Origin: Chrysomallon squamiferum
Lineage: Eukaryota > Mollusca > Gastropoda > Neomphalida > Peltospiridae
NCBI GenBank assembly: GCA_012295275.1
Contig: CM022672.1
Coordinates: 31,976,265 to 32,040,264, forward strand
DNA length: 64,000 bases
Direction: 5' to 3'
Made by a program: the position numbers and the translations under genes. The stretch's first letter is position 1. Every line of letters begins with the position of its first letter. The notes beneath the pieces are model-generated. The model did not search any database and had not been told where the DNA came from. It saw only the letters and a program-made list of their open reading frames with translations. This document shows positions 1-10,187 of this stretch, piece by piece.

Positions 1-249
1 CCCATATTAAAGTGTATTCATGGTATGAAAAGTAACAAAAGATTAAAAAGTTAAATCTAAGTTGTACGTGTAACAGAAGAATGTATGTATAAATTAACAG
101 AGAAAGACAGACAAAAAAATATCATATAGCCATTTAAAAATTCAGATGAACAGACAGAAAAAATAAGAAATAGAGAGACTGACGAAAATATCATACAGAG
201 AGAGAAAAAAAAAATAATAACCAAATTAAAACTAAATATTTACTGCATA

Positions 250-345
250 CATTTCAACTTCTATATTGTTGATGTATGTTTTCAGTTCTTCCTTTAGGAG
301 ACTAGTAAGTTTTCAACTTCATCTTGCAAATGACACTGTCAATGT
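250..345 (-). other. Exon-like fragment related to the exon at 1818-1922
   Basis: On the minus strand this stretch reads LTSLLKEELKTYINNIEVEM. It follows a KMKL-coding segment that is out of frame with it. The DNA and reading resemble the exon at 1818-1922 (KMKLTTEDDKLLNLINQELK), with about two codons missing and a frame break. I read it as a second, degraded copy of that exon. No family is recognised and no splice sites are clear. Confidence 0.35.
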
Positions 346-361
346 TTTAGCAAAAAAGGAA

Positions 362-456
362 AAAGCTTTGTTAAAAAACCTGAAACAACAGCAACAACAA
401 TAAAAACAAAACAACAACAACAATAATAATAATATTAATAATAATAACAATAACAT
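362..456. repeat. CAA/AAT compound microsatellite
   Basis: Interrupted CAA units pass into AAT units. It has no coding value. Confidence 0.7.
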
Positions 457-677
457 CATCTTTATGGACATTGGTATGGCTGTATCATGGTGAAAATGAG
501 AACTGAGGTATGAAACTGAACTGACTCACTTTCAGTCACTCTAACCACTCTCTGTTTCTCTCTGCCTCTATCCTAATCTCTGTACATTTTATTTTATGTT
601 TACCTTTTGACAGTTTCCAAGTTTGTTCAGCTGCTCACTGTTATTTTTTAAAAGTCATCCTTCCTAAAACAGAGGTA

Positions 678-938
678 GTTAACTCTTTCACTGTTAACTG
701 ACAAGTTCATATCAGTAATAGAAATAATGTTTTCTGAGTTGACTCTTTCAGTCTTAAAATGTAATATCAGTTACAGAAATAGTTTTCTGATTTAACTTTC
801 ATTGTTAGCTATTTTATATCAGTGACTGAAATAGTGTTTTCTGAATTAAGTCTTTCACATTAATGATAGGAATACTGTTTTTCCAGTTAACTCTTTCACT
901 GATAACTATTTCATATTAGTAACAGAAATGATGTTTTC
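678..938. repeat. Degenerate tandem repeat, unit about 65 bp
   Basis: About four imperfect copies share the core TTAACTCTTTCACTG, then ATATCAGTAACAGAAAT, then GTTTTCTGA. Copies differ by substitutions and small deletions, so the array is old. Confidence 0.65.
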
Positions 939-1817
939 TTGTATGCAAACAAATATTAGGAAACTATTTAAGTAAAAACAGTAAAATAAATGAGTAAATA
1001 AATATTTTGAAATGAATTAAAAAGTAAAATAAATATAAATATAAATATAAATAAAGCATGGTACAGTAAAGTGAAGTAAATGCCGGGAAAGATAAAACTG
1101 TTGAGACAGAAATAACATTTTAAAAACTCTCACACTCTCACACATTCTCTATCACTCACACAAACAAACAGCCAAGGACTTTATATTAGCTAAGTTTTAA
1201 TCTCCTGCAGTGCTTTACAAAATAGATTCATCCAAAACAGTTGATAAAAATACTGTTGAAGTCTTTACATACCTCTCCTCATCTGTTCAGTTCACCAGAA
1301 CCCACAGTGTATTTGAAAGCAGAAACTGAGTCTTGATATATTCAGATTACTAATTGAATTTCACAACTCCTGAAGATGAATAAATGTCATAATAAGATGT
1401 CTTCAAATATGTCCAAATGTACACAAGTTATATTGAAAATTATATTATATGTATATTAAACATCCATGCTGAGCTATATTCCTGTAACAAAACATTTTTG
1501 AAGATGTAGATCTTAGTTGTACTTTTAATGGAGGAATACATGTAATAAACTGACTGAGGGACACAGACACGTAAATAAATAAAACTACAGAGATAGATAA
1601 ATAGAGAAAATGATGCAGATGTAAAGCGATCAATAATAATAATAGTAATAATAATAATAGATAAATAAAATAAAATATTGACAGATGGACTCATATAGAT
1701 AGTCAGGTACAGAGAGTATGAGAAAGACAAATAAAAATTATCTAATAAACCCTGGAATAATACAAATTAATACCTAAATTAAAAGAAAATATTTGTTTGA
1801 CTAACTTTGCCACTTAC
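939..1817. other. AT-rich stretch, no gene seen
   Basis: Contains short ATAAAT repeats near 1025-1055 and AAT runs near 1630-1665. A possible minus-strand exon near 1270-1345 has a GTATGT donor but an in-frame stop, so it is not called. Overlapping open frames here are low-complexity. Confidence 0.5.
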
Positions 1818-1922
1818 ATGTTGTCTGTTTTTGTTTTGAGTTCTTGGTTTATGAGGTTTAGTAATTTGTCATCTTCAGTTGTCAGCTTCATCTTCTGAAT
1901 GATGATGTAAGGAAGGCCAACT
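1818..1922 (-). CDS. Internal exon of an unrecognised gene
   Basis: The minus strand shows a good acceptor (TTAACACAG), 105 open bases, then a GTAAGT donor. The reading starts VGLPYIIIQKMKLTTEDDK and continues with LLNLINQELKTKTDN. One base completes the incoming codon and two bases are left at the donor. The composition is charged and helix-like, unlike the microsatellite frames around it. Its incoming phase does not fit the model at 3328-5297, so it probably belongs to another transcript. A degraded relative lies at 250-345. I cannot assign a family or find the neighbouring exons with confidence. Confidence 0.4.
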
Positions 1923-2310
1923 CTGTGTTAAAAACATGAAATTAGAAAAATAAAAAATAAAAAATATTAACATCTTCCTTATCAAGAAAAACATGAGAAT
2001 TCAAGTATCAAACTGAGCCTGTTTTTATACACACTTATAACTTGACTTTTTGAAAACTTGCTGTTTTCATAATTCAGATATTCTAAAATTAAACATTGCA
2101 CATTGAGACTTCAATACATAACAATCTGAATATAACCAAAACACTGTTACAACTTCTGTATGGAATATTACATAGTTTTTATCCCAAAAATGTATGTCTG
2201 AAAGAATTAAAAATCAGTCTGAATATAAACATTTTAAAGGAAGTTATTCTTTTTCTTATTATTAAACATTTCTGTGCTGAAGTAAGAAAAGGAATGTAAG
2301 ATAAAGAATA

Positions 2311-2471
2311 CTGAAACATTCTAGAAGTAAATGAGTGTAATGGTGTATTGAGATCACTGACAATACTGAAACATTCTAGAAGTAAATGAGTGTACTGGTG
2401 TATTGAGATCACTGACAATACTGAAACATTCTAGAAGTAAATGAGTGTACTGGTGTATTGAGATCACTGAG
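2311..2471. repeat. Tandem repeat, 55-bp unit, three copies
   Basis: Three nearly identical units each begin CTGAAACATTCTAGAAGTAA. Copy 1 differs from copies 2 and 3 at one base (GTGTAATGG against GTGTACTGG). Each unit carries TTCTAGAA, which matches the nTTCnnGAAn core of heat-shock elements. Confidence 0.9.
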
Positions 2472-3327
2472 CAGTGTCTAAAGATGCATGGAAAGTAAAA
2501 CTGAGGTCACTAAAGACATTAAAGAGCTGGATAAGATAATTTACTGAAAATTCATAACATGTGACCCTTCACATCAAAACATGTCTTAAGTTGAATTTTG
2601 CTCACTGATTTTCACTTTGATATCTGATTCATTCCTGTATTTCTCTGCTATGTGTAAAAAATAAGTGTGCTGGCAGCTGACAGAGTTGATGGAAAATTCT
2701 CTGTGTATTTCTCAGAAAATGAGCCATCAAGTAAACAACAGTGTTTATAAAAGTGGTCTAAAACACACCCTAAAATCAAAATCTAAAATGTTGTGTCTCT
2801 GCACTAGTCACAGACACTTAAACACTTTTGCTGTGCAACTTAAAATCTGGTTTGATATGTCAGGTCATACACATCAGTTTGAAGATTATAAGAATCAAAT
2901 TGTGAACAGGTTAACTAGAAATAACAAAAACCTGAAAAATGTAAGAATCTTAGGAAAACATCAACACATTTTAAAATGACTGTATTTCAAAGTCTTGACA
3001 AATGAAACAACAGAATATATATAGTCTGTGAGTCAGACTTTAAATTTACATTCTAGACCAATGAAATGTGTTTGGACTTAGAGAAAGAAACAACTTATGT
3101 GCTCCAACATTCTTAATTAACATTCAGTTTAATTTATTTTAAATTAATTTATTAATTACTTATTTATCAGTATTATTAATTTATTTACAGTGATGTTATA
3201 TGCTTTGTTTAGTAACATTATGTGATAACTAGTTACATATTAAAACAGTTAATCTTACATTTTCTCACTCTTGTTTTTGCACCAATCTCAGATTCCTTCT
3301 CCCAAGTTGTGACTGCTTTTGACAATT
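2472..3327. other. Stretch with one unexplained 104-codon open frame
   Basis: A plus-strand open frame at 2665-2979 is not microsatellite-derived and starts MCWQLTELMENSLCISQ. It shows no domain, no splice signal and no homologous copy in this window. It may be chance or an old transposon piece. The rest is AT-rich sequence without a visible gene. Confidence 0.3.
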
Positions 3328-3464
3328 CTACAGAGGAATGATGTCCTGAAATCAGAAAAGTTAATTATAATTATAGTTTTAACTGAATAGGATCCAATAT
3401 TTACTATGTCTTTTATCTTGTATATAAACACTCTTAAATGATAAACAAACACAGGAAACAAAAA

Positions 3465-3518
<54 letters not shown>

Positions 3519-5297
3519 TAATAATCTAATAAACATAAGAATAGAGACAAACTTACAATACTTCCATGATGTTTTGGTACAGAATTTTGTCCAGGCTGAG
3601 TTGATTTCAGTTTTCTGGTCTCAGAACTAACAGATATTAAACCAGAATGAACTAGCAAAGAGTCCTGTTATAGAAGATGTAAATAAATAAGAATAAAAAT
3701 GAATAGTTAATAATATCGCTGTACTTCACAGTATTAATGGTCATCATAATTTATGTATGAAAAATAATTACAGTTAAAGAGAACATTTAATGCCATGTTA
3801 AAATATTTTAAATATTAATATTTCTTAAGTATGAAACTAAATTTCTGAATAGAAACTGTACAAAGAAAGAGAAATTTCTCTATGAGTGGTTCTTCACTGG
3901 CAGGTAAAGGATGTTTTACATGCACTTTCAGAAGACAGGAATGAACATAGCACATAATAATAATTATTGTAATAATACAAATAATAATGGTGATGATGTC
4001 AACAACAACAACATTAACAATAAACTGAATAAGTGAGTATTTTGTCTCCAGTAAGGTTTCAACTCTGACCTGAACCATGCAATAATTCAGTTTATAATAA
4101 TATACATTGTGAAAATAAAAACGACAAAAACAGCAACAAACAGAATGAAATTACCTCTGACTGTTTAAAACTCATCACAGACCTGGTCCATAACAAGCAT
4201 ACATGAACATTAATGGTTCTTCATAAGTTTTTTACAACTTACCTTTAATGAGTGAAGTCCTTGATCAACAGTGACACATTTAACTGCTTTGACTACAGGT
4301 AGTTGTGTAAGAACAGAACATCCCCAAGTCATCACTGCAGGAAAGAATTTCATATCCTCTGTAGAGAGAAATAAATAAATTTATAATCAATTAAATACAT
4401 AGTATATCATAACATATCTCAATCATTACACAAGATTTATGTGACAAACTAATCAAAATGAAACAATTCAGATGATATCAATACCTCAAAAGGAAAATAA
4501 TATATAAATTTTTTCTTAAAAAAGCATAATTAACAAATAAAACAAAAAAACTGTAGATGATATAGTAACTGATTAAGAGCAAAATTGTAACTATTAATGG
4601 CAAAAAAAAGAACAAATACTGAAAAAGTAAAATTAAAACAGATCCATTAAAATGATGTCAGTCTGTCAGTTAATATTGATAAAACATTCAATCATTTCTT
4701 TTTAGTATGTGTGTGGGTATGTGTGTGTGCGTGTGTGTGTAATTTCAAAGGTGGAAGTATGATTTCAGTTAAGACAGTGATATAAAATATTACTATGCTG
4801 ACAGGATATCTCAAGATAGAGTATAATACCACAAATGAGAATGATATTTAAAATAAAAATAAATAATTCATTAGTAACAACATTGTGTAAATTAAAAAGC
4901 TATCATGAAGATTTTATAATATTAGTACATAATTGTGATTTCAGGAACCAAAATTAGTAATTAGGTACAAAATGAAAAATGTATGGATATATTTGTGCAT
5001 AATTGTTTGTATATTTGTATTGTTTTTTTTTTTAATCTATTCACATATGTAGGTAGATATATCTGTATGTATTTTTGTTTTTTGTGTGTGTGTGTTCATG
5101 TTTGAACACATATGTATATAATTATGGATGTAATGTGTCCTTATGTTTGTAAGTAAGTATGTATAAATGTATGTATGGTATGCATGTATTTACATACTAA
5201 TGTATATGTGAGTTAACTAACCCTGTAGGTTTGGAGAGATGATCAAAAGGGATACAGTGAACAAAACACAGTAAATGAGTAATATCTGCACTGACAT
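3328..5297 (-). CDS. Predicted 105-residue secreted or membrane-anchored protein, four exons
   Basis: Four minus-strand exons join in consistent phase: 5297-5222, 4358-4243, 3664-3557 and 3345-3328. Donors are GTTAGT, GTAAGT and GTAAGT; acceptors are CTACAG, AACAG and TTTCAG. Residues 1-25 (MSVQILLIYCVLFTVSLLII, then SPNLQ) form a short polar start followed by a long hydrophobic core, as in a signal peptide or signal anchor. The rest holds only two cysteines, about residues 39 and 53, which could pair. It ends in a Ser/Lys-rich stretch and a five-residue last exon (DIIPL). An overlapping out-of-frame ATG at 5301-5299 could act as a uORF. An acceptor-like CAG just upstream of the ATG suggests an intron in the 5' UTR, or that this is an internal exon. 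I do not recognise the family. The phase match at every junction is the main support. Confidence 0.5.
3471..3516. repeat. (AAT)n microsatellite in an intron
   Basis: Uninterrupted AAT repeat in the last intron of the 3328-5297 gene model. Confidence 0.9.
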
Positions 5298-5429
5298 TTC
5301 ATGCTGAAAGAAATATAAATCAGATTAAAAGATCAAATAAATAAACACAGACATTTTTAAATATATGTATTTATACAAATAAATAATGGCTGCACACACA
5401 CATTATTACAGAAGTCTCCTGTATTTGAT

Positions 5430-5575
5430 CACGATAGGATCAAGCTTGTTGTAAATGTTTGTAACTGACGTCTCTGCACAGCATTCATAGCTCCGCCCCC
5501 AAAAGGGAGGTAACTCTAACATTACAGGTTAGACAACCCTAAAACGATGGCGGTCAAATCACTTTGACAAAGTTA
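5430..5575. promoter_or_regulatory. GC-richer segment with GGGAGGTAA motif
   Basis: Contains CTCCGCCCCCAAAAGGGAGG followed by TAACTC. It lies between the minus-strand leader exon and plus-strand transposon sequence. It could be a promoter or a transposon end; the sequence does not decide. Confidence 0.25.
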
Positions 5576-5578
5576 TAA

Positions 5579-5794
5579 ATTGTCGGATTTGCCAGTGAAT
5601 TTTTCTGGATTTCTAAAGAGATAGCCACTGTATCGAGAAAAAGCCGTCAGCAGGGTTTCAAGTACTTCAGTGAAAGTTACTTGAATGATGTTAACATGTT
5701 TTAGAATGATGACATCGACATTTTTACGCCAGCCAAATCACACCGGTCCGCGAAGAAAAGCGAAAAACATCATGGGACCTACGTGGATATGTAA
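5579..5794 (+). pseudogene. Fragment of the N-terminal part of a SWIM/YqaJ-type transposon ORF
   Basis: One frame reads IVGFASEFFWISKEIATVSR, then KSRQQGFKYFSESYLNDVNM. After an in-frame TAG it continues DDIDIFTPAKSHRSAKKSEK, then HHGTYVDM and TAA. The spacing Y-N-D-V, A-K, R-S, E-K-x-H and Y-V-D matches, from memory, the segment before the SWIM zinc finger in ORFs linked to YqaJ exonucleases of ISL2EU-type transposons. The expected Cys/His finger after it is not readable. At least one stop and a frame change break it. A GTAAGT at 5832 in another frame may be coincidental. It probably belongs with the YqaJ pieces at 7931-8625. Confidence 0.4.
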
Positions 5795-5831
5795 CGGTGA
5801 CATCTTATGCTCGTTGTTTTTGTCAGGCAGA

Positions 5832-6502
5832 GTAAGTAAAAACATGATTAATGATTTTATTTACGTTACGGAGTTTTTAAAAGTGCATCCAGACATTTCC
5901 TGTGGGTTGAAGAAAAAAATAAATCTTTCATTGAAAGTTGGCACAAAGGCATTAATTACTTAACTGTCAGTCAACTATTCCATAAAGGCTTAGATATATC
6001 ATTTATCTGTACAACCAAAAGCCAGACCAAAAGAAAAGACCAATGCAGAATACATTGTCAGACTGCCGATATAGTACATTTATTTATGTGTTTTTAACAA
6101 CAATCACTTTATAATATTAATGACAATGTATGTGTGTAAATGAAAACAGCTACTTTGTTGTCTTGTGATGAGAGTTCTGTAAACCAGCAAGAAAGAAACA
6201 CATAAACAGATACAAATAAATAGATAAACCAAATGGAACAAACATCAAAATGACATGGCAAACTGGTGAAATTGTTTATACAAATACATTAAAACAAGAA
6301 AAGTTTAATTTAAACAATTCATTATTACAGTAAAATTTACAATATGTAGAGCAAGTACACAGTAGTAAAATATCAATTCAGATATAATTTATCATAATAT
6401 GGTATATGATATGATATTTTATCATTTACTAAAAATATTTTGTTGTGTTTTATTAATTTCACTTTGTGTCATGATTGTCATAAGTAAACTGTTTTTTTAC
6501 AG
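5832..6502. other. AT-rich stretch between transposon pieces
   Basis: No convincing exon. Short open frames are AT-driven. Confidence 0.4.
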
Positions 6503-6642
6503 GAATGTCAGAGTTAAAAGTGAAGATATTGATCACCTCAAAAGTCTACATGCATCTTCCATTAGCTATCTGACAAACATCTGTGAAAATACCATAGACA
6601 CACATGTTGGAAATGTTCCTTCAGGCAGTGGACTTTCAACAC
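6503..6642 (+). pseudogene. Exon-like piece of the plus-strand transposon ORF
   Basis: An acceptor-like TTTTTTTACAG precedes 47 open codons that read NVRVKSEDIDHLKSLHASSI, then SYLTNICENTIDTHVGNVPS and GSGLSTH, followed by a GTAAGG donor-like site. The entry phase does not match the GTAAGT at 5832. It lies on the same strand as, and between, the SWIM-like and YqaJ-like pieces, so I infer that it is part of the same broken ORF. It could instead be an exon of an unrelated gene. Confidence 0.3.
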
Positions 6643-6749
6643 ATGTAAGGCTTTCATGTTTTAGTAAATTTACTTCCTTTTAATACATGGTGGCAGAATT
6701 TGTTTTTAAAATGAACACATACCATATTTAATCAAAAGCAGACATCATA

Positions 6750-7722
6750 CAGAGAAATTTTACCACTTAATATATTAAAAACTTTTCTGTATCTGATAGG
6801 GTTTTTCAATATGTACACAATGTTTTGCTATTTTCTTTGTTAAAAATACATCTTGCTCACTCATTTGTGATCCTGATTTTGCAAATGGTGGACTATTCAA
6901 TCTGAGTCCTGTTTCTTCAACTTACTTTTTAATGTCAAAACTTTTATCACCCATGAGACCATCTCCTTTGTTAAGATAACAGATTTTCAACAAGTTGTTT
7001 AAGGACAGACTGAGAACCACTTTTATTAAAATATCTTTGTCAGACACTGAACCACCAAACAACACAGAACTAAATATAATGCAGCCTGTGGGATCTACAA
7101 CTGCTAGTGACTTCAGGCTGTTAGCAGATTTTTAGTCACTGTATATTTAGGACTGGACTTTCAGTGAAGAGAATTTTGCAATTTTCATTTCTGTGCAGCA
7201 AACTATAGCAAAAGTATTAGGAGACTCCCTTCATATACTCATCAGGCATGCTTTCATATAAAATATCTCTATGTGGCCAAATACTGACTTCTCCAAACCT
7301 TACAAACACCTAGCTGAGCCAAGAATTGAAAATTACACCTGTCACTTGCTGAGTAAGGCCAAATCTGTGTCCTAAGTGTGGCAGATCTAAATTATTCCTC
7401 AGCTTACACAGAGTAAGAAATAACAGGTCATCTAAAGAGAAGCTGTTTATTAAGGAAATATTCCCTTTCCCTGTAAATGTTAAAAATGCCATATAATGAT
7501 TTTGTATGAAACACATTATAATATTTTAAAAGTTGTTTTAACTTTTTAATTTTTTTATCTTCAGCCACAACTTCAACTGAAAAAGTAAGTGTTTTCTTTT
7601 TGGACAACAGTTCACACTCTTTTTCACTCTTTTCCATTACTATCCTCTTCTTATTAATATCAGTCCTCAAAATTGTATACTCCACAACTAAGAACATGAA
7701 ATGCATTGGTTCAACCCCTGAA
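6750..7722 (-). pseudogene. DDE transposase remnant, ISL2EU/IS4EU type (DDE_Tnp_4)
   Basis: The minus strand, read with several frame changes, gives a recognisable transposase. A charged stretch (VVEYTILRTDINKKRIVMEK) comes first. A helix-turn-helix-like region follows (LTLCKLRNNLDLPHLGHRFG, then LTQQVTGVIFNSWL). The nuclease part shows WPHRDILYESMPDEYMK, FGGSVSDKDILIK, GDGLMGDKSFDIKK, PPFAKSGSQMSEQDVFLTKK and KIAKHCVHIEK. The second catalytic aspartate region (GSVSDKDI) is visible. Where this family normally has DCTE, the sequence reads CCTE, so the first catalytic Asp is lost. Stops and frameshifts occur throughout. It sits antiparallel to the exonuclease remnant just beyond 7931. ISL2EU elements are known to pair such a transposase with a YqaJ ORF. 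Confidence 0.8.
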
Positions 7723-7930
7723 ACATAAAAAAAGCCTTTTGTGAATTAAAGCTTTAAATACATCTTATCCTTTCATAAATATATATAGGTTAGTTTTACC
7801 TTGCAAACAGAGGGGAGAAAAATACTTCAAAATAGCTTCTCTCAAGTTGCTCTAACAGATCTGCTGACAGTATATATGTATTAGCTTTACTACATTTAAT
7901 TAATTATTAATGTTTTGTTGTTTATTATTT

Positions 7931-8625
7931 CAGGCAAAATATTTTAGAAACTTTGTGAGATAACATGTTGGAACTGTGTGTGGAAATCTGGAGTTTACAC
8001 AGCCTTCAACAGTGACTGTTAATGATCAGTATGCAGGTCAGATCACTAAAATCACTAACAAAGATTGTTTGCTGAATGAAAAGAACCACATTAGATATCA
8101 GGCCAGCTGTTCCCTTTGGGCTAAAAAGTGGAAAGAACGATTGACTGCTCCCAATTTTTGAACTATTTTAAAAGGTAAAATTTCACAGACTAATTTTTAT
8201 TATCTTTAATTAGAACTAAAATATTTAACTATGCAAGACTACTGAAAAGAGGGTGTAGAACATTACATAAAAAAACAGCTAACCATGTTCATGATGTGAC
8301 CTGATTGTGAATTCTGCTTTTTGAGTTCTAAGTGCTACACCTGATAGACAGGTGTGTGTGAAAGGAAAGAACTGGACTAATCAAGTCTGCATATTCAGCC
8401 AGAGATCCCACTACTGAAAAAGCATCTGCTCTCCCCAGTTTTTATCTTGAATATACTGATTTACTGCATGTGAGAGAGGACCACATGTGCTGTTCTCAAG
8501 TCCAGGGCCAACTACTGGTGTCTGGTCCTGATTTGAGTGACTTTGTGCTGTCCACAAGAAAGGATTTGTTTATTAGAGGATTATTTCCAATACTGTTTTT
8601 ATGCAGAACATGTTAAACAGGTTAT
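7931..8625 (+). pseudogene. YqaJ-type exonuclease ORF remnant of the same transposon
   Basis: An acceptor-like TTATTTCAG leads into AKYFRNFVR, a stop, then HVGTVCGNLEFTQPSTVTVN. Further on come SLWAKKWKERLTAPNF (family consensus W..ER..RLTASNFG), then VNSAF, a stop, VLSATPDRQ (family consensus LGASPDG), YSARDPTTEKASALPSFYLE and HMCCSQVQGQLLVSGPDLSD, followed by FVLSTRKDLFIRGLF. The QVQGQL and S-D-FV motifs are the YqaJ core. YqaJ-like proteins are lambda-exonuclease-fold nucleases. Stops and frameshifts make this copy dead. AATAAA at about 8699 is a possible polyadenylation signal. Confidence 0.7.
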
Positions 8626-8699
8626 GTGACTTTTATTTTCAACATGTGAAACCACTGTCAATTCAGAGCTGAATTTTATTACTTAATATTATTGTGCTA

Positions 8700-9379
8700 A
8701 TAAATGTACTTTTTAAGTGAGAGGTATTTTTTTCTGTGTTTGTGTAAAATACACAGGTGGACACCATTTTTTATCTCACACTATATTGTATATATGCAGT
8801 CTGGAAAAAATGTGTATTGCATTGTTCTATGTGTACAGATCCATTTGAATCTGTTTGACTAAAGTTTTCATTCTCCACATTCAGAACAGCATCTTGTCTA
8901 AACAGTGCATTCAAAACTGCATGTTCTTGTTTTCCATGTTAATCATGTCACATTAAAAATATGGCCACAAAAACACTGAATTAAAAAAATAATAATATAA
9001 ACATTTAAAATGTGCAAAAATTCAGCAGTTGCATATCTCTTTAATAGTTTAAAATGTGCAAAATGCAGCAGTAATTTAAAATATAATAAATATATATTTA
9101 ACTGTCAATTAAATACTACAAGCAATGTTAAAAGCTTTGTTTACAAAGATACACATTTGTAATAAAAGAAAAGATGTATTGCATTTAAAAAAATATTACT
9201 ATAATAATATTGAAGAATGACTAGTCCCTGGTATTGTTTAGTGGAATACTTTTACATATTCTGGTACATAAAGAAAGTTTTTATTTGATTACTTATGCAT
9301 GAAGAAGACTGGAACAGATGTAAGAAAATTAAAGGTTGGCACATGTGTTTCAAATCAAAGCTAAACTAATTAAACCTAC
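8700..9379. other. AT-rich stretch, no gene seen
   Basis: Contains short direct repeats around TTTAAAATGTGCAAAA (near 9005 and 9048). No coding signal. Confidence 0.5.
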
Positions 9380-9480
9380 CCTTGAGTTTCCATATTTAAA
9401 TTCTGCTTTTTGAAGGTTGCTTCATAGATGGGAAGTAAAATGATCTGCTGGTCATCAGTCAGGAAATAACTGTCCAGTCT
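9380..9480 (-). CDS. Exon-like open segment, unassigned
   Basis: The minus strand reads LDSYFLTDDQQIILLPIYEA, then TFKKQNLNMETQG, ending at a GTAGGT donor. The acceptor side (GATAAG) is weak. The amino-acid mix looks protein-like. The family is unknown; it could belong to the same gene as 9931-10014 or to an old transposon. Confidence 0.3.
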
Positions 9481-9930
9481 TATCAACAAAATGCAGAAAT
9501 GTAAAAAAATGTAATAGGATGTTATTTTTAAATAAAGATTTTCCCTAAAACATGTATGTCTATTCTTACTATACCTAGTTTAGAGGCATGTAATTCAAAC
9601 TAAATTCATTCTGGCAATAATGACTAATGCAATCATTTATAAATATATGTTTTGTAAATAGAAGTTTAAATAATATATACCTTGTAATTTTGTATTTAAG
9701 GCTGTAACACTTTTGTTTTGAATTAATACTGGATGTTAATCAAATATTATTTCTTCATATTTCTATTATCTTTTTAAAAAAAATTTTTTTTTTAGAAATT
9801 AAAGAAATTAAACAATTATATTGTCCAATAACTGGTCCAATGAAGCTATAATATGTTCAGTTCTGTGGTTGGAGAATTTCAAAATTCTTACCTTTGTACA
9901 AACATCTATTTGAGTTAATTTTCAATGTAT

Positions 9931-10014
9931 TCATCTGTTCGTATCACTTGTGGCCTTCTGCATAAACTTGATAAAATGATCCACATGAGGTATTTTTTGT
10001 AAATTTGATTTAGC
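9931..10014 (-). CDS. Possible terminal exon, unassigned
   Basis: After a good acceptor (TCTGTTTCAG) the minus strand reads AKSNLQKIPHVDHFIKFMQK, then ATSDTNR and TGA. If it precedes the exon at 9380-9480, the stop would prevent joining. They are therefore separate, alternative or decayed exons. Confidence 0.3.
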   Translation of the reverse strand, partial: AKSNLQKIPHVDHFIKFMQKATSDTNR

Positions 10015-10139
10015 CTGAAACAGAGAAATGTATGTGATGAAAAATATATTCAAGAACCAAGAAAAACATTCAGTTACAGATAAGTAAAGAAAAAAGGAAA
10101 AGAAAGAAATAATGATATATTCAAGAATAATAAATACCA

Positions 10140-10142
<3 letters not shown>

Positions 10143-10187
<45 letters not shown>
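10143..10187. repeat. (AAT)n microsatellite
   Basis: Uninterrupted AAT run. Confidence 0.9.

Noticed and set aside
2665-2979. 104-codon plus-strand gene
   Set aside because: No splice sites, family or second copy. An open frame of this length can occur by chance in 64 kb.
5685-5963. Plus-strand gene starting MMLTCFRMMTSTFL with a donor at 5832
   Set aside because: Its phase does not join the exon at 6503, and the overlapping frame fits the transposon ORF better.
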